From positions 247,323 through 311,322 of the forward strand of contig NZ_MPNT01000003.1 in the NCBI RefSeq assembly GCF_001907675.1: a stretch of 64,000 nucleotides of DNA, in the 5' to 3' direction. Position 1 is the first letter of the stretch. Each line of letters opens with the position of its first letter. A model generated the notes under the pieces. It searched no databases. It saw nothing but the letters and a program-made list of their open reading frames with translations, and was not told the origin of the DNA. The DNA comes from Mycobacterium paraffinicum (GTDB lineage Bacteria; Actinomycetota; Actinomycetes; Mycobacteriales; Mycobacteriaceae). This document shows, piece by piece, positions 21,197 through 32,838 of the stretch. The translations under genes were made by a program, and so were the position numbers.

Positions 21197-22594
21197 ATGG
21201 GTTTCCGGATGAGCGCCGAACAGGCACGAGAACGGATCGCCGCCGCCCTCGACGCGATCGACGCGGCCGAGGGCGTGCTGCGGCAGACCCCCTCGGACGT
21301 GGTCGGCACCGATTTCCGGCTCGCGGTCGCCGAACGGCTGGAGACCCAGGAGCGCACCAATCGAGGGCTGATGTACCGGTTCTTCGCGGAAATCGCCGAT
21401 CCGCCCGACGGGGGCGGGTTAGTGCCTGCGGTCCGCGACGGGCTGTGGGCGCGGCTGCGCATCACGCCCAATGAGATCACTCGCCGGTTCCGGGTCGCGG
21501 CTCGGATCCGGCCGCGGCGCTCGCTGACCGGGCCGCCCGTGCCGCCGGAACTACCGGAGCTGGCGGCCGCGGTGGCGGCGGGTGCGGTCGGCGAGGACCA
21601 CATCAGGGCGGTATGCGCGGCCGTGGATGTGCTGCCCGCCCGCGTGTCGCCCCTGGATGTGGCGGACGCCGAGCACGCGCTGGTGCAGCATGCGACCAAA
21701 CTCGACGCCGGGGTCGTCGCCAAGCTCGGACGGCGGATCGCCGACCACCTCAATCCCGATGGTCTCTTCAACGACGAGGACCGGGCTCGCCGACGCCGAT
21801 TACATCTGGGCCCACAGGGGCCCGATGGCATGTCGCGGCTGGTCGGCCTGCTCGACCCCGAGGCCCGCGCCTGGTTCGAAGCCGTCGAAGCGGCCGTGCG
21901 GCCCGGGCGCCATCAACCGGACGGCGCGGGCAACGACCCGGAGGCCCGCGACCGGCGGACACCGGCCCAACGCTGCCACGACGCGTTCAAATGGGGCCTC
22001 GAGACCGCCGTCGCCTCCGGCCGGCTCGGCACGCACCGCGGTCACCCCGTGACGGTGGTCGTCACGACCACGTTAGCCGAACTCGACCGCGCCGCACACG
22101 CGGTAATCGACTCGTCGGTTCCGATGCCGGCGCCGGCCGGAACGGGCGGCGATTCGAGGCTGCCGATGCCCGACCTAATTCGGATGGCAGCCAAGGCAAT
22201 TCATTACTTGGCGGTTTTCGACGATCACACCGGCCGCCCGCTGTACCTGGGTCGGCAGAAACGCCTCGCCACCGCCGACCAGAGGCTCATCTGCTATGCC
22301 CGCGACCGCGGTTGCACGCGGCCCAACTGCCTCGAACCCGGCTACCACTGCGAGGTGCACCATTGCCCGGACTGGGCGGACGATGGCCAAACCGACGCGG
22401 ACAAACTGTTCTTCGCATGCGGGTGCGACCACGCCGCGGCGAGCCGGGGCGACTGTCGCACCGAGGTCGCCGACGACGGGCGGCTCGCCTGGACGGATGG
22501 CAGCGGGCCAGCCGAGGTGAACCACGCTCACCACCCGGACGAGCTCCTCCGCGGCGATCCCGACCCACCCGAGGAAACCCAGCCGGGGTGCTGA
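21197..22594 (+). CDS. 13E12 repeat family protein (DUF222 plus HNH endonuclease)
   Basis: A member of the REP13E12 family typical of mycobacteria and relatives, 465 residues. The N-terminal two thirds is a helical DUF222 domain. A C-terminal HNH nuclease motif runs from about residue 362 to 412: CYARDRGCTRPNC, then EVHHCPDW, then the final CGCDH. The cysteines and the histidine pair needed for the zinc-bound HNH fold are present, so nuclease activity is plausible. Such genes are repeated in mycobacterial genomes, can recombine and can serve as phage attachment sites. The ribosome binding site GGAGGG abuts ATG 21197, and ATG 21209 is an alternative. Expression is probably DNA-damage induced through the SOS box upstream. 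Confidence 0.88.
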   Translation: MGFRMSAEQARERIAAALDAIDAAEGVLRQTPSDVVGTDFRLAVAERLETQERTNRGLMYRFFAEIADPPDGGGLVPAVRDGLWARLRITPNEITRRFRVAARIRPRRSLTGPPVPPELPELAAAVAAGAVGEDHIRAVCAAVDVLPARVSPLDVADAEHALVQHATKLDAGVVAKLGRRIADHLNPDGLFNDEDRARRRRLHLGPQGPDGMSRLVGLLDPEARAWFEAVEAAVRPGRHQPDGAGNDPEARDRRTPAQRCHDAFKWGLETAVASGRLGTHRGHPVTVVVTTTLAELDRAAHAVIDSSVPMPAPAGTGGDSRLPMPDLIRMAAKAIHYLAVFDDHTGRPLYLGRQKRLATADQRLICYARDRGCTRPNCLEPGYHCEVHHCPDWADDGQTDADKLFFACGCDHAAASRGDCRTEVADDGRLAWTDGSGPAEVNHAHHPDELLRGDPDPPEETQPGC

Positions 22595-22634
22595 GCTGCT
22601 CGCCAAGCGGGACGCCCGGTGAGACACTCAGCGG

Positions 22635-23237
22635 GTGCCGCCGCATCGGGACGTCGCCGCATTCGACGAACGCGCCGCCGGCTACGACCGCGGCTGGCGC
22701 GGGCGGCTGCACCACGAAATCGCCGACCGCACCGCGCACCTGGCCGTGGCGACCGTCACCGCTCCCGAGTACGTGCTCGACGTCGGATGCGGCACGGGCT
22801 ACCTGTTGGGGCTGCTGGCCCGCCGCTACCCGAATGCCAAACACCTCAGCGGGATCGACCCCGCCCCGCAAATGGTCGCCGTCGCAAGGACTCTCGCCCG
22901 CGACCCGCGGTTGAGCTTCAATCGCGGAGCGGCCGAAGAGATCAACTACGCCGACCGCGTCTTCGATCTGGTCGTCAGCACCACCTCATTCGATCGCTGG
23001 TCCAACCAACTGGCCGGGCTCACGGAGTGCGCGCGGGTGTTGCGGCCGGGCGGACGCCTGGTGCTCGTCGACCAGTTTTCGTTGTGGCTGCCAACCCTCG
23101 CCGTCGGCCGCCGGGGCAAGGCCCGCACCCGTCGCCGCGCCGAACGCTTGCTGCTGCAGGCGGGATTGCGGTCGCCGAAGTGGCAGCGCCTGCATGCCGT
23201 GATCGTCAACGCCGTCACGGCCACCAAGCCCGGCTAA
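22635..23237 (+). CDS. Class I SAM-dependent methyltransferase
   Basis: A 200-residue Rossmann-fold methyltransferase. Motif I is VLDVGCGTG at 47-55, followed by the acidic residue of GIDPA at the end of strand 2, and the post-motif LRPGGRLVLVDQFS typical of the Methyltransf_11 group. The substrate cannot be inferred. The start is GTG 22635, 40 bases after the 13E12 gene with a weak ribosome binding site. It converges with the SDR gene 11 bases downstream. Confidence 0.85.
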   Translation: MPPHRDVAAFDERAAGYDRGWRGRLHHEIADRTAHLAVATVTAPEYVLDVGCGTGYLLGLLARRYPNAKHLSGIDPAPQMVAVARTLARDPRLSFNRGAAEEINYADRVFDLVVSTTSFDRWSNQLAGLTECARVLRPGGRLVLVDQFSLWLPTLAVGRRGKARTRRRAERLLLQAGLRSPKWQRLHAVIVNAVTATKPG

Positions 23238-23248
23238 TCCAGGCCCGG

Positions 23249-24117
23249 CTAATCGAGTTGGAAGGGCCGGAAGCTGCCGTCGAGCACCTGAAGATGGCCG
23301 ATCGTGCGTCCCGTCACCTTACCGGGATCGACCAACGCCAATTCGACTGCCGCCTCGGCGAATTCGTCGGCGCCGGCGGTGTCGTCGAACTCGGGGGCAT
23401 AGTAGGCCAGCCCCGGAGTGAGGATCGGTTTCGACGGTGACAGGGCATTCACCGCGATCTGGTGATCGGCCAGATCGTAGGCCGCGCACTGGGTCAGGTG
23501 CTCGAGCGCCGCCTTGGACCCGCCGTAACCCGGCAGCACCCCGCCGGCGCGGTCCGGGTACGGCCCGTCGCCGGGAATCCTCGACGCGACCGAGGTGATG
23601 TTGATGATCGCCCCGCCACCCGCTTCGATCATGTCGGGGCAGACCAGCTGCATCAGCTCGTAGGCGGCGAACACGGCGATCTCGAAATGCCTGCGGTAGG
23701 CGGCCAGCGGGATGCTGACAAACCCCGGCCACCCGGGCTTGGCGGCGCCGCCGGCCGGTTTGGCGGACTTGGTGCGCTGCTCGGCGCCCGGCGTCGGCGG
23801 GCGGCCGGGCGCGGTGAAGGCCGCATTGTTGACCAGAATCGTGATGGGCCCCAAAGCATCTCGCGCGCTAGCCACCAGTCGGCCGATGTCGTCCCGTTCG
23901 GTCAGGTCCGCGCGGACCGCCACCGCGCGCCCTCCCGCCGCCTCGATGTCGGCGGCCGTCTCGCCTATGGTCCCCGGCAACCGCTCGTCCCACACCTGCT
24001 CGGTGCGCCCGGCCACCGCCACGGCCGCGCCCTCGGCCGCCAGGGCCAACGCGATCGCCCGCCCCAGCCCGCGGCTGGCGCCCGTGACGATCGCCGCCCG
24101 CCCCGACAGGCGCCCAG

Positions 24118-24121
<4 letters not shown>
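23249..24121 (-). CDS. Short-chain dehydrogenase/reductase
   Basis: A classical SDR, 290 residues. The nucleotide loop is VTGASRGLG at 12-20, NNA is at the end of strand 4, the catalytic Ser lies in INITSVAS and the YxxxK pair in YGGSK. An insertion of about 25 residues (Pro/Lys/Gly-rich, following NNAAFTAPGRPP) makes it longer than the 250-residue norm and probably shapes the substrate pocket. ATG 24121 overlaps the TetR stop in an ATGA, so the pair is co-transcribed and the SDR is a likely target of that repressor. The substrate is unknown. Confidence 0.88.
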
Positions 24122-25946
<1,825 letters not shown>

Positions 25947-25947
<1 letters not shown>

Positions 25948-27062
25948 TGCTCGGACCGCTCGACGAGTTCCCGGTACATCAGATCCCCCAGCCGATCGCG
26001 TGGCCGGGCTCCTCGGACCGCAACTTCTACGACCGCTCCTACTTCAACGCCCACGACCGCACCGGAAATATCTTCGTCATCAGCGGCATAGGCTACTACC
26101 CCAACCTCGGCGTCAAGGACGCATTCTTCCTCGTCCGGCGCGGGGACATCCAGACCGCGGTACACCTGTGTGACGCCATCGACCAGGACCGCCTCAACCA
26201 GAGGGTCAACGGCTACCTGATCGAGGTCATCGAGCCGCTGCACAAACTGCGGCTGGTCCTCGACGAAACCGAAGGCATCGCAGCCGATCTCACCTGGGAA
26301 GGGCTGTTCGACGTCGTGCAGGAGCAGCCGCACGTCCTGCGGTCCGGCAACCGGGTGACGCTGGACGCGCAGCGGTTCGCCCAGCTGGGCAGCTGGAGCG
26401 GCCGCATCGCCATCGACGGCGAGGAGCTCGCCGTCGACCCCGCGACCTGGCTCGGCAGCCGCGACCGGTCCTGGGGCATCCGGCCGATCGGCGAACCGGA
26501 GCCCGCGGGGCGGCCCGCCGACCCGCCGTTCGAGGGCATGTGGTGGCTCTACGTGCCGATGGCGTTCGACGACTTTGCGATCGTGCTGATCATCCAGGAG
26601 GAGCCCAACGGCTTCCGCTCGCTCAATGACTGCACCCGGATCTGGCGCGACGGCCGCGTCGAGCAGCTGGGCTGGCCGCGGGTCAAGATTCACTACCGCT
26701 CCGGGACGCGCATCCCCACCGGCGCGACGATCGACGCCACCGCCCCCGACGGCACGCCGGTCCATTTCGACGTGGAGTCCAAGCTGCCGGTGCCCATCCA
26801 CGTGGGCGGCGGCTACGGCGGCGACTCGGACTGGCTGCACGGCACCTGGAAGGGCGAGAAGTTCGTCGAACGCCTGACCTACGACATGACCGACCCGGGA
26901 ATCGTCGCGCGGTCGGGTTTCGGCGTCATCGACCACGTCGGCCGGGCACTGTGCCGCGACGGCGACCGCGAGCCCGTGGAGGGCTGGGGACTCTACGAGC
27001 ACGGCGCGCTGGGCCGCCACGACCCGTCGGGTTTCAAAGACTGGCTGACCGTCGCCCCCTAA
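25947..27062 (+). CDS. Conserved protein, Rv3169-like
   Basis: A 371-residue soluble protein that I recognise only as the conserved neighbour of the Rv3168-type gene. It is rich in strands and aromatic residues, with the N-terminal RNFYDRSYFNAHDRTG and the internal MWWLYVPMAFDDFAIVLI (quoted in part). It has no signal peptide, membrane helix or catalytic motif I can name. The fold resembles lipocalin/AttH-like hydroxyneurosporene-synthase proteins in outline, which is tentative. Its start overlaps the upstream stop, so the two products probably act together. Confidence 0.8.
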
Positions 27063-27115
27063 CAGCCCGGGCATTCGCCGTACGAGATCCCAAGAAGTGC
27101 GGTTGACTGTTCACC

Positions 27116-28462
27116 GTGCCAAACCCGCCGTGGATCGTCGACGTTGTCGTGGTCGGCGCGGGGTTTGCGGGGCTTGCCGCGGCGCGAGAGCTGGCCCGCC
27201 AGGGCCATGACGTGGTGGTCTTCGAGGGCCGCGACCGCGTCGGCGGTCGATCCTTCACCGGCAGCGTCGCCGGGTTGCCCGCCGATCTGGGGGGCACGTT
27301 CGTCGGACCCACCCAGGACGCGGTCCTGGCGTTGGCGGCCGAACTCGACGTCCCGACCATTGCGACCCATCACGACGGCAAAAACGTGATCCACTGGCGC
27401 GGCTGGACGCATTCCTACCGCGGGACCATCCCCAAGCTGTCGCTGACCGGGCTGCTCGACATCGGCCGGTTGCGTTGGCAATTCGATCGGATCGCCCGCA
27501 GCGTCCCGGTGGACGCCCCGTGGGACGCGCGCCGGGCGCGCGAGCTCGACGACGTCTCCCTCGGTGACTGGCTGCGCTCGGTGCATGCCACCGCATCGTC
27601 ACGTGACCTGCTCGCGATCGTGTCCCGGGTGACTTGGGGGTGCGAGCCCGACGACGTGTCGATGCTGCACGCGGCCCGCTACACCCACGCCGCCGGCGGC
27701 CTGGACCGGCTGCTCGACGTCGAAAACGGTGCCCAGCAGGACCGTTTTCCGGGCGGCACCCAGCAGATCGCCGAGGCCGCGGCCGCCGAGCTGGGCACCC
27801 GCGTCGTCCTGGGCGCGCCGGTCCGCCGCATCGACCGGCACGGTGCGGGGGTCACGGTCACCACCGACGTCGGCCAGGCCGAGGCCGGGTTCGTGGTGGT
27901 CGCGGTCCCGCCCGCCCACCGCGCATCGATCGAATTCGCTCCCCCGCTGCCCGCCGAGTATCACCAACTCGCGCGGCATTGGCCGCAGGGCCAGCTCAGC
28001 AAGGCCTATGCGGCGTACTCCACACCGTTTTGGCGGGCCAACGGCTTCTCCGGCCAGGCGCTGTCCGACACGGGACCGGTGTTCATCACCTTCGATGTCA
28101 GTCCGCACGCCGACGGACCGGGCATCCTGATGGGGTTCGTGGACGCGCGCGAGTTCGACGACCTCGCCCCCGAGCAACGTCGGCGCGCGGCGTTGAACGG
28201 CTTTGCCAGGCTGTTCGGCGACGACGCGCTCAAGCCGCTCGACTACGTCGATCACCGTTGGGGCGCAGAGCAATTCGCGCCCGGCGGCCCCACCGCAGCG
28301 GTTCCTCCGGGGTCATGGACACGGTTCGGGCCGTTCCTGCGCGAGCCCGTCGGTCCGATTCACTGGGCCGGCACCGAGACGGCCGACGAATGGACGGGAT
28401 TCCTCGACGGCGCCGTGCGGTCCGGCCAGCGGGCGGCCGCCGAGATCACCGCCTTGCTATGA
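27116..28462 (+). CDS. aofH: Flavin-containing amine oxidase AofH
   Basis: A 448-residue FAD-dependent amine oxidase. The dinucleotide-binding motif is [20 protein letters not shown] at about 10-29, followed by [11 protein letters not shown], and the C-terminal FAD contact is [23 protein letters not shown], where a third of the flavin site is formed. The enzyme family oxidises primary and secondary amines or polyamines to aldehyde, ammonia and peroxide. It corresponds to Rv3170. Its start is GTG 27116. Its end overlaps that of the convergent hydrolase by six bases. Confidence 0.92.
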   Translation: MPNPPWIVDVVVVGAGFAGLAAARELARQGHDVVVFEGRDRVGGRSFTGSVAGLPADLGGTFVGPTQDAVLALAAELDVPTIATHHDGKNVIHWRGWTHSYRGTIPKLSLTGLLDIGRLRWQFDRIARSVPVDAPWDARRARELDDVSLGDWLRSVHATASSRDLLAIVSRVTWGCEPDDVSMLHAARYTHAAGGLDRLLDVENGAQQDRFPGGTQQIAEAAAAELGTRVVLGAPVRRIDRHGAGVTVTTDVGQAEAGFVVVAVPPAHRASIEFAPPLPAEYHQLARHWPQGQLSKAYAAYSTPFWRANGFSGQALSDTGPVFITFDVSPHADGPGILMGFVDAREFDDLAPEQRRRAALNGFARLFGDDALKPLDYVDHRWGAEQFAPGGPTAAVPPGSWTRFGPFLREPVGPIHWAGTETADEWTGFLDGAVRSGQRAAAEITALL

Positions 28463-29413
28463 ACTGATCCGCACGTCCTGGGTCACCGATTCGGCGAGCG
28501 CCCGCAGGTGCCGATTCACCTCGCGCGGGTGCTCCAGCATCGAGCAATGGCCGCCGGGCAACTCGACCAGGCCGACGACGTTGGGCGCGGTGCCCGCGAT
28601 CCTGCGGGCCTGGCCGATCGGGGTCAGCCGGTCGCGTTCACTACCGATGACCAGCGTCGGAACCGTCAAACCGTCCAGCTCCAGGTAGCGCGACCCCAAT
28701 GCGGCGACCAGCATCCTGGCGCAGCCGGCGCGCCCCGCGGGGGACGTCTGTTCGAAGAACTGGTGGACGATCCTGGCGATGCCCGGGTCGGCTTCCTTGC
28801 CCACCGCCAGCATTCCGACTACATAGCGGCTCGGAATCCGGGCGGCGGTCGGGATCGGGAACCCGCCGAACGCGTTGATCAGCGCGCGGGCGGCGGCCAC
28901 TCGGGCGGGCGAGAGCCCGTGCGGCACCGAGAGCAACTGCACCTTGCGGACCAGGTCGCCGGTCGTGGTGTTGATCAGCGCAACGGCGTCGGCGCGCCGA
29001 CGGACCATGTGCCGGTACCGCGCCGACCACGCGGCGATGGTGATGCCCCCCATCGAATGCCCGGCCAGCACGGCGCGCTCGTGCGGCGCCAACGTCGCAT
29101 CCAGCACCGAATTCAGGTCGGACGCAAGATGTTTCAGGCTGTACCCGTCGCGGCGGGGCATACCGCTACGTCCATGGCCCCGATGGTCGAAGGCGATCAC
29201 CCGGTAGTCGTTGGCCAGGTCCGCGATCTGGTATGCCCAGGCCCGGATGGCGCAGGTGATGCCGTGTGTCAGGACGATGGGGTAGCCGTCGGCGGGCCCG
29301 AAGACCTCGGCGTGCAGGTGGGTGCCGTCGGTGGCCCGGACGCTCATGGTCTGGCTGGGGGGCAACACGTCGGGGTAGGGGTCGACCGCGCGAGCCGATC
29401 GCCGAGCACTCAT
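28457..29413 (-). CDS. hpx: Alpha/beta hydrolase (Hpx-like)
   Basis: A 318-residue alpha/beta hydrolase. The nucleophile elbow is AGHSMGG with Ser nucleophile, the oxyanion region HGITC lies near residue 50, and the late strand has GSERDRLTP (acid Asp) and GGHCSMLE (His). It matches the gene called hpx (Rv3171c, possible non-heme haloperoxidase) in the same place next to aofH in M. tuberculosis. Peroxidase activity is unproven for this family; esterase or lipase activity is as likely. ATG 29413 follows a GGGGGAG ribosome binding site; longer frames start upstream without one. Confidence 0.87.
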   Translation of the reverse strand: MSARRSARAVDPYPDVLPPSQTMSVRATDGTHLHAEVFGPADGYPIVLTHGITCAIRAWAYQIADLANDYRVIAFDHRGHGRSGMPRRDGYSLKHLASDLNSVLDATLAPHERAVLAGHSMGGITIAAWSARYRHMVRRRADAVALINTTTGDLVRKVQLLSVPHGLSPARVAAARALINAFGGFPIPTAARIPSRYVVGMLAVGKEADPGIARIVHQFFEQTSPAGRAGCARMLVAALGSRYLELDGLTVPTLVIGSERDRLTPIGQARRIAGTAPNVVGLVELPGGHCSMLEHPREVNRHLRALAESVTQDVRISS

Positions 29414-29545
29414 CGCCGCTCCCCCATTCAACCCGGCCTCGTCGCCGCAGTTAAGGACTGTCGCAAGCTTATCCCTCACGTCCGTTCGGATTCGGTAAAT
29501 CCGGCAAACCGTTTCTCGTATGAGACGCTAACACCCGTGTACCCG

Positions 29546-30904
29546 ATGTCCCGTCGGGAATTCGTCGCGGCGACCACCGGCGTGGTGAGCGGCGGACTGA
29601 TGGCCGCCTGCGCCCCACGGCGTCCTCCGCCGGCGCGGCCGCCCCCACCGGACACCCGCTCGATCCTGGTCGTCGGGGCCGGGATGGCCGGCCTGTCCGC
29701 CGCCCGCTTCCTCACCGACGCGGGATGGCCGGTACGGGTGATCGAGGCCCGCGACCGCATCGGCGGGCGGGTCCACACGGACCGCGACTGGGGCGCACCG
29801 CTGGAGATGGGAGCGTCGTGGATCCACGGCACGGCGGACAACCCGTTGCTGGAGCTCGCGCGGCAGGCGCGGGCTCAACTGGTCACGACCGACTATTACG
29901 GCTGGGCCAAGCTGGTCGTCGATCCCAAACTCCCACCGCTGGACTACGATCCGACGCCGTGGCGCGCATTCGTGGAGCAGGCGCGTTACCAGGTCGGCGG
30001 CGGCAGCCTGGCGGCCGCCGTCAACGCCGCGGCCGGCGCCGAGGGTCTTTCCGACGCTGACCTCGCCCAGTTGGCCTTCTACCTCACCACCGAGATCGAG
30101 GACGAATTCGCCGCCGACGCGGATCAATTGTCCGCCATCACCTTTGACGAGGGCGACTACAGCGGCGGCGAGCAGGACGTCATCACGAACGGCTATGACG
30201 CCCTGCCGAGGCTCCTCGCCGGCGGGCTTCAGGTCGAATTGAACACGGCGGTGACCACCATCGCGCAGCGCGACGACTCCGTCGTCGTCCGCGCAAAAGA
30301 CCGGTCGTTCCAGGGACCCGCGGTGATCGTCACCGTCCCGCTCGGCGTGCTGAAAGCCGGCGCCATTACGTTCGATCCGCCCCTGCCGAGTCGCCATGGC
30401 CAAGCGGTGGGCGCCCTGGGCTTCGGGGTGCTGTCCAAGAGTTTCTTCCGCTTCGACCGGCGCGGCTGGACGGTGGACAACGCCTTCTATCAGTACCTGG
30501 CCGCCGACAGCGGCACGTGGGCCCAATGGTTCACGCTGCCCGCGGCGGCGGGCCCAATCGTGTTGGCATTCAACGCCGGCGGGCGCGGCCGCAGGGTGGA
30601 ATCCGCGTCCCCGCAGGAGCTGATCGCCACCGCCGCGCCCATCGCTCGCCGCCTGTTCGGCGGCGCCGTGCCCGTGGAGGTCAAGACATCGAATTGGAGC
30701 GCCGACCCATATGCGCGCGGGGCCTACTCGTTTCATGCGCCCGGCTCCGGCCTCGACGACCGGCGCCGGTTGCAGGAGCCGATCGGCGACCGGCTTTACC
30801 TGGCCGGCGAGGCCGTCGGCGTCAACAACCCGGCCACGGTGCACGGCGCCATGGCCAGCGGTCGCCACGCCGCGGACCAGTTGATGCGCCGGTTGGGCCG
30901 TTAG
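29546..30904 (+). CDS. Tat-exported flavin amine oxidase, probable lipoprotein
   Basis: A 452-residue FAD-dependent oxidoreductase of the amine oxidase / polyamine oxidase family. The N-terminus MSRREFVAATTGVVSGGLMA has a twin-arginine motif, and a Cys after LMAA makes a lipobox likely, so the protein may be a lipid-anchored extracytoplasmic oxidase. The FAD loop is VVGAGMAGLSAARFL at about 43-57, followed by EARDRIGGRVHTD, and the C-terminal flavin motif is LYLAGEAVGVNNPATVHGA. This is a second amine oxidase close to aofH but in a different subgroup and compartment. GTG 29537 is an alternative start. Confidence 0.87.
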   Translation: MSRREFVAATTGVVSGGLMAACAPRRPPPARPPPPDTRSILVVGAGMAGLSAARFLTDAGWPVRVIEARDRIGGRVHTDRDWGAPLEMGASWIHGTADNPLLELARQARAQLVTTDYYGWAKLVVDPKLPPLDYDPTPWRAFVEQARYQVGGGSLAAAVNAAAGAEGLSDADLAQLAFYLTTEIEDEFAADADQLSAITFDEGDYSGGEQDVITNGYDALPRLLAGGLQVELNTAVTTIAQRDDSVVVRAKDRSFQGPAVIVTVPLGVLKAGAITFDPPLPSRHGQAVGALGFGVLSKSFFRFDRRGWTVDNAFYQYLAADSGTWAQWFTLPAAAGPIVLAFNAGGRGRRVESASPQELIATAAPIARRLFGGAVPVEVKTSNWSADPYARGAYSFHAPGSGLDDRRRLQEPIGDRLYLAGEAVGVNNPATVHGAMASGRHAADQLMRRLGR

Positions 30905-31416
30905 GACGCGAGCCCCCGAAGTCGCGTCGCCGCGTCATGCTGCGGCTCGTGCTGCCGGGCCGGGCCCGAAACCAGCCGCCGACGCGCAGTGGTCGCGCCT
31001 TCGATGTGCGCCAGGGCCGCATCGACCGAGTCGGCGATCGGCAGACCGTGGTCGGGCAACACCCGCGTGATCCGGCGCAGCGCCGCGCCGCTGACGATGC
31101 TGCACCGCAGCTGGGCCACCCGATGCTCCTCGTTCAGGTCGAGCAGCGCTCGAAGGCCCGAACCGGCAAGGAAATCCAGGGCGGTGAGGTCGAGGATCAG
31201 CGGGGCCCTAAGCCGCGCGAAGCGGCGAATGATGTCGGCGAGCAGGTCGGTGTTGGCCGCGTCGACCTCACCGTCGATGCGCAGGACCGTGGCGGTGCTG
31301 CGGGCGTGAACATGGATTTGCGCTTTGGCGCAATCGATTCGGTAGCGGCTACGGGGTTCTCCGAGCAACTCGGGCGTATGTCGATCGAATGTACGCGGAT
31401 AGGGCAAAGGAGTCAT
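30901..31416 (-). CDS. STAS domain protein (anti-sigma factor antagonist-like)
   Basis: A 171-residue protein with one STAS domain at about residues 35-140. ATVLRIDGEVDAANTD matches strand 2/helix 1 of SpoIIAA-like proteins, and PLILDLTALDFLAGSGLRAL is the segment that normally holds the phosphorylatable Ser. Such proteins bind and displace anti-sigma kinases in partner switching. A close paralogue is at 44396-44806, in which the Ser sits one position earlier. The stop overlaps the end of the convergent amine oxidase gene. Confidence 0.83.
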   Translation of the reverse strand: MTPLPYPRTFDRHTPELLGEPRSRYRIDCAKAQIHVHARSTATVLRIDGEVDAANTDLLADIIRRFARLRAPLILDLTALDFLAGSGLRALLDLNEEHRVAQLRCSIVSGAALRRITRVLPDHGLPIADSVDAALAHIEGATTARRRLVSGPARQHEPQHDAATRLRGLAS

Positions 31417-31719
31417 GAAAGATGCGCCCTTCAGGCTTGATAAGGCAGGGCAAGCGACGACGGTGTCCGTTTGGCGCCCGTTGGTAACGGCAGCTGGGGA
31501 CTCAACCTGACCCCGATGCTACCGGCAATGGCGGCCGTCGGTGCGGATAAGCGATGCCGCGCAGTGCGCCCGGCGGGCAGGATTCGCACTCGACCAGGCA
31601 GTTTCGTTACGACTCGCCGTGGTCATAGCGTCCTCGGCGTGTTGGCTTTGAGACGTGGCACACAGCTGAGGCACGATTAATGTGACCAATCCGACCTGCG
31701 GCTCAGCGGCGTGTCGCGG
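31417..31719. other. Intergenic region between the STAS and AraC genes
   Basis: These 303 bases lie between the start of the minus-strand STAS gene and the end of the minus-strand AraC gene. Short open frames here lack coding character and ribosome binding sites. I see no tRNA, clear terminator or strong promoter. The STAS promoter must lie within it, on the minus strand. Confidence 0.5.
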
Positions 31720-32796
31720 TCACGACCCCGCGGTCATCTGCCGAAGGGTGGTGTGCGGGCTCTGGCCGTACGTCTGCCGGTACAGCACCGCGAATCGACC
31801 GGTGTGCGCGAACCCCCAACGCTGCGCGATCTCGGTGACGGTGGTGTGGGCCGGTGTGCCGGCCAACAAATCTTGATGCGCCCGGCTGAGGCGGACGCGG
31901 CGCATGTATTCCGTTGGCGTGCTGCCGAGTTGGCGGCGGAAAAGGTACTGCACCGCCCTCGGCGTGAGGTGCACCGCGGCGGCGACATCGTTGATGCTGA
32001 CGTCACCGGCGGCGTGCCGATGGATGAAAGAGACTGCGTCCTTGAGCGTTTCGGGCAGCGCGGGCTCGTTGGCCAGGTCAAGCTCCGTGACGTTGGACGG
32101 GTAGCATTCCAGCAGCGCACCGGCCAGCAGCGGGGCCAGCCCCGCCACCACGAGTGGCTGGTGGGCGGTGTCCGGGCCGGCCAGGGTCAAGGCAACGTAG
32201 TCCAAGGCCCGGTGCCACGCTCGCACTGCCGCGCGCGAGCGCGGACGCCAGTCCAGGAAGTGGACCTGCTGGGGCAGCGGCGCATGCCAATCCGCGGCCA
32301 CCTTGTGCAGCACATCCGCGGCGATGCTCACCACGTCGAACCGTGCGCCGTTGCACTGCAACACGCACGGCATTCCTTGGGCGACCAGCACCGGGAATTC
32401 CACCGTGACGGAAGGACCCCCGGCGACGCTCATCGAACCGCCGCGGGGCTGGATCACGACAACGCTGTCGCCTGCCGCAATCTCCAACGCGACACGCCCC
32501 TGGATCATCACGTCGTCGACCGTCACGGCGCCCGCCTCGCACCGCCGATGGGAAACGGCCGAACGCGTCGTGAGTCCGGCGATGCGCCAGGCGGGTTGGT
32601 AGGCCCCGGCAAAGAACTGTCGCGCGGCCTGCGCATCTGCGGTACGGAATTGGTCGCGCCGAAGCGCCGAACCCGAACCGCGGATGTGCCGGCCCGCATC
32701 GCTGACGGCGCCGCTGAGGTCGGCTTGGCCCGCAACGGGCAGCCCGCCGACCGCACCGGGGCCGGTGTCGTCGGTAACGCTCGTCAAGGCAGTCAT
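31720..32796 (-). CDS. AraC family transcriptional regulator
   Basis: A 358-residue regulator with an N-terminal cupin-like sensing region (AraC-binding-like, about residues 60-210) and a C-terminal pair of helix-turn-helix motifs at about 265-355. The second one shows the family signature YMRRVRLSRAHQDLLAG followed by VTEIAQRWGFAHTGRFAVLY. No adjacent target operon is obvious: the neighbour upstream is the glycosyltransferase at 32839, 42 bases away and on the same strand. Ligand unknown. Confidence 0.88.
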   Translation of the reverse strand: MTALTSVTDDTGPGAVGGLPVAGQADLSGAVSDAGRHIRGSGSALRRDQFRTADAQAARQFFAGAYQPAWRIAGLTTRSAVSHRRCEAGAVTVDDVMIQGRVALEIAAGDSVVVIQPRGGSMSVAGGPSVTVEFPVLVAQGMPCVLQCNGARFDVVSIAADVLHKVAADWHAPLPQQVHFLDWRPRSRAAVRAWHRALDYVALTLAGPDTAHQPLVVAGLAPLLAGALLECYPSNVTELDLANEPALPETLKDAVSFIHRHAAGDVSINDVAAAVHLTPRAVQYLFRRQLGSTPTEYMRRVRLSRAHQDLLAGTPAHTTVTEIAQRWGFAHTGRFAVLYRQTYGQSPHTTLRQMTAGS

Positions 32797-32838
32797 AGTC
32801 GGCGCTCCCCCAGGGTTTTGCGCACTGCCCTCATTGCA

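Noticed and set aside
28508-29545. N-terminal part of a 798-codon frame leading into the second amine oxidase
   Set aside because: It lies opposite the hpx coding sequence; the twin-arginine signal at 29546 marks the true start.
31471-31680. Plus-strand 69-codon frame in the STAS/AraC intergenic region
   Set aside because: No ribosome binding site, no recognisable domain and biased composition.
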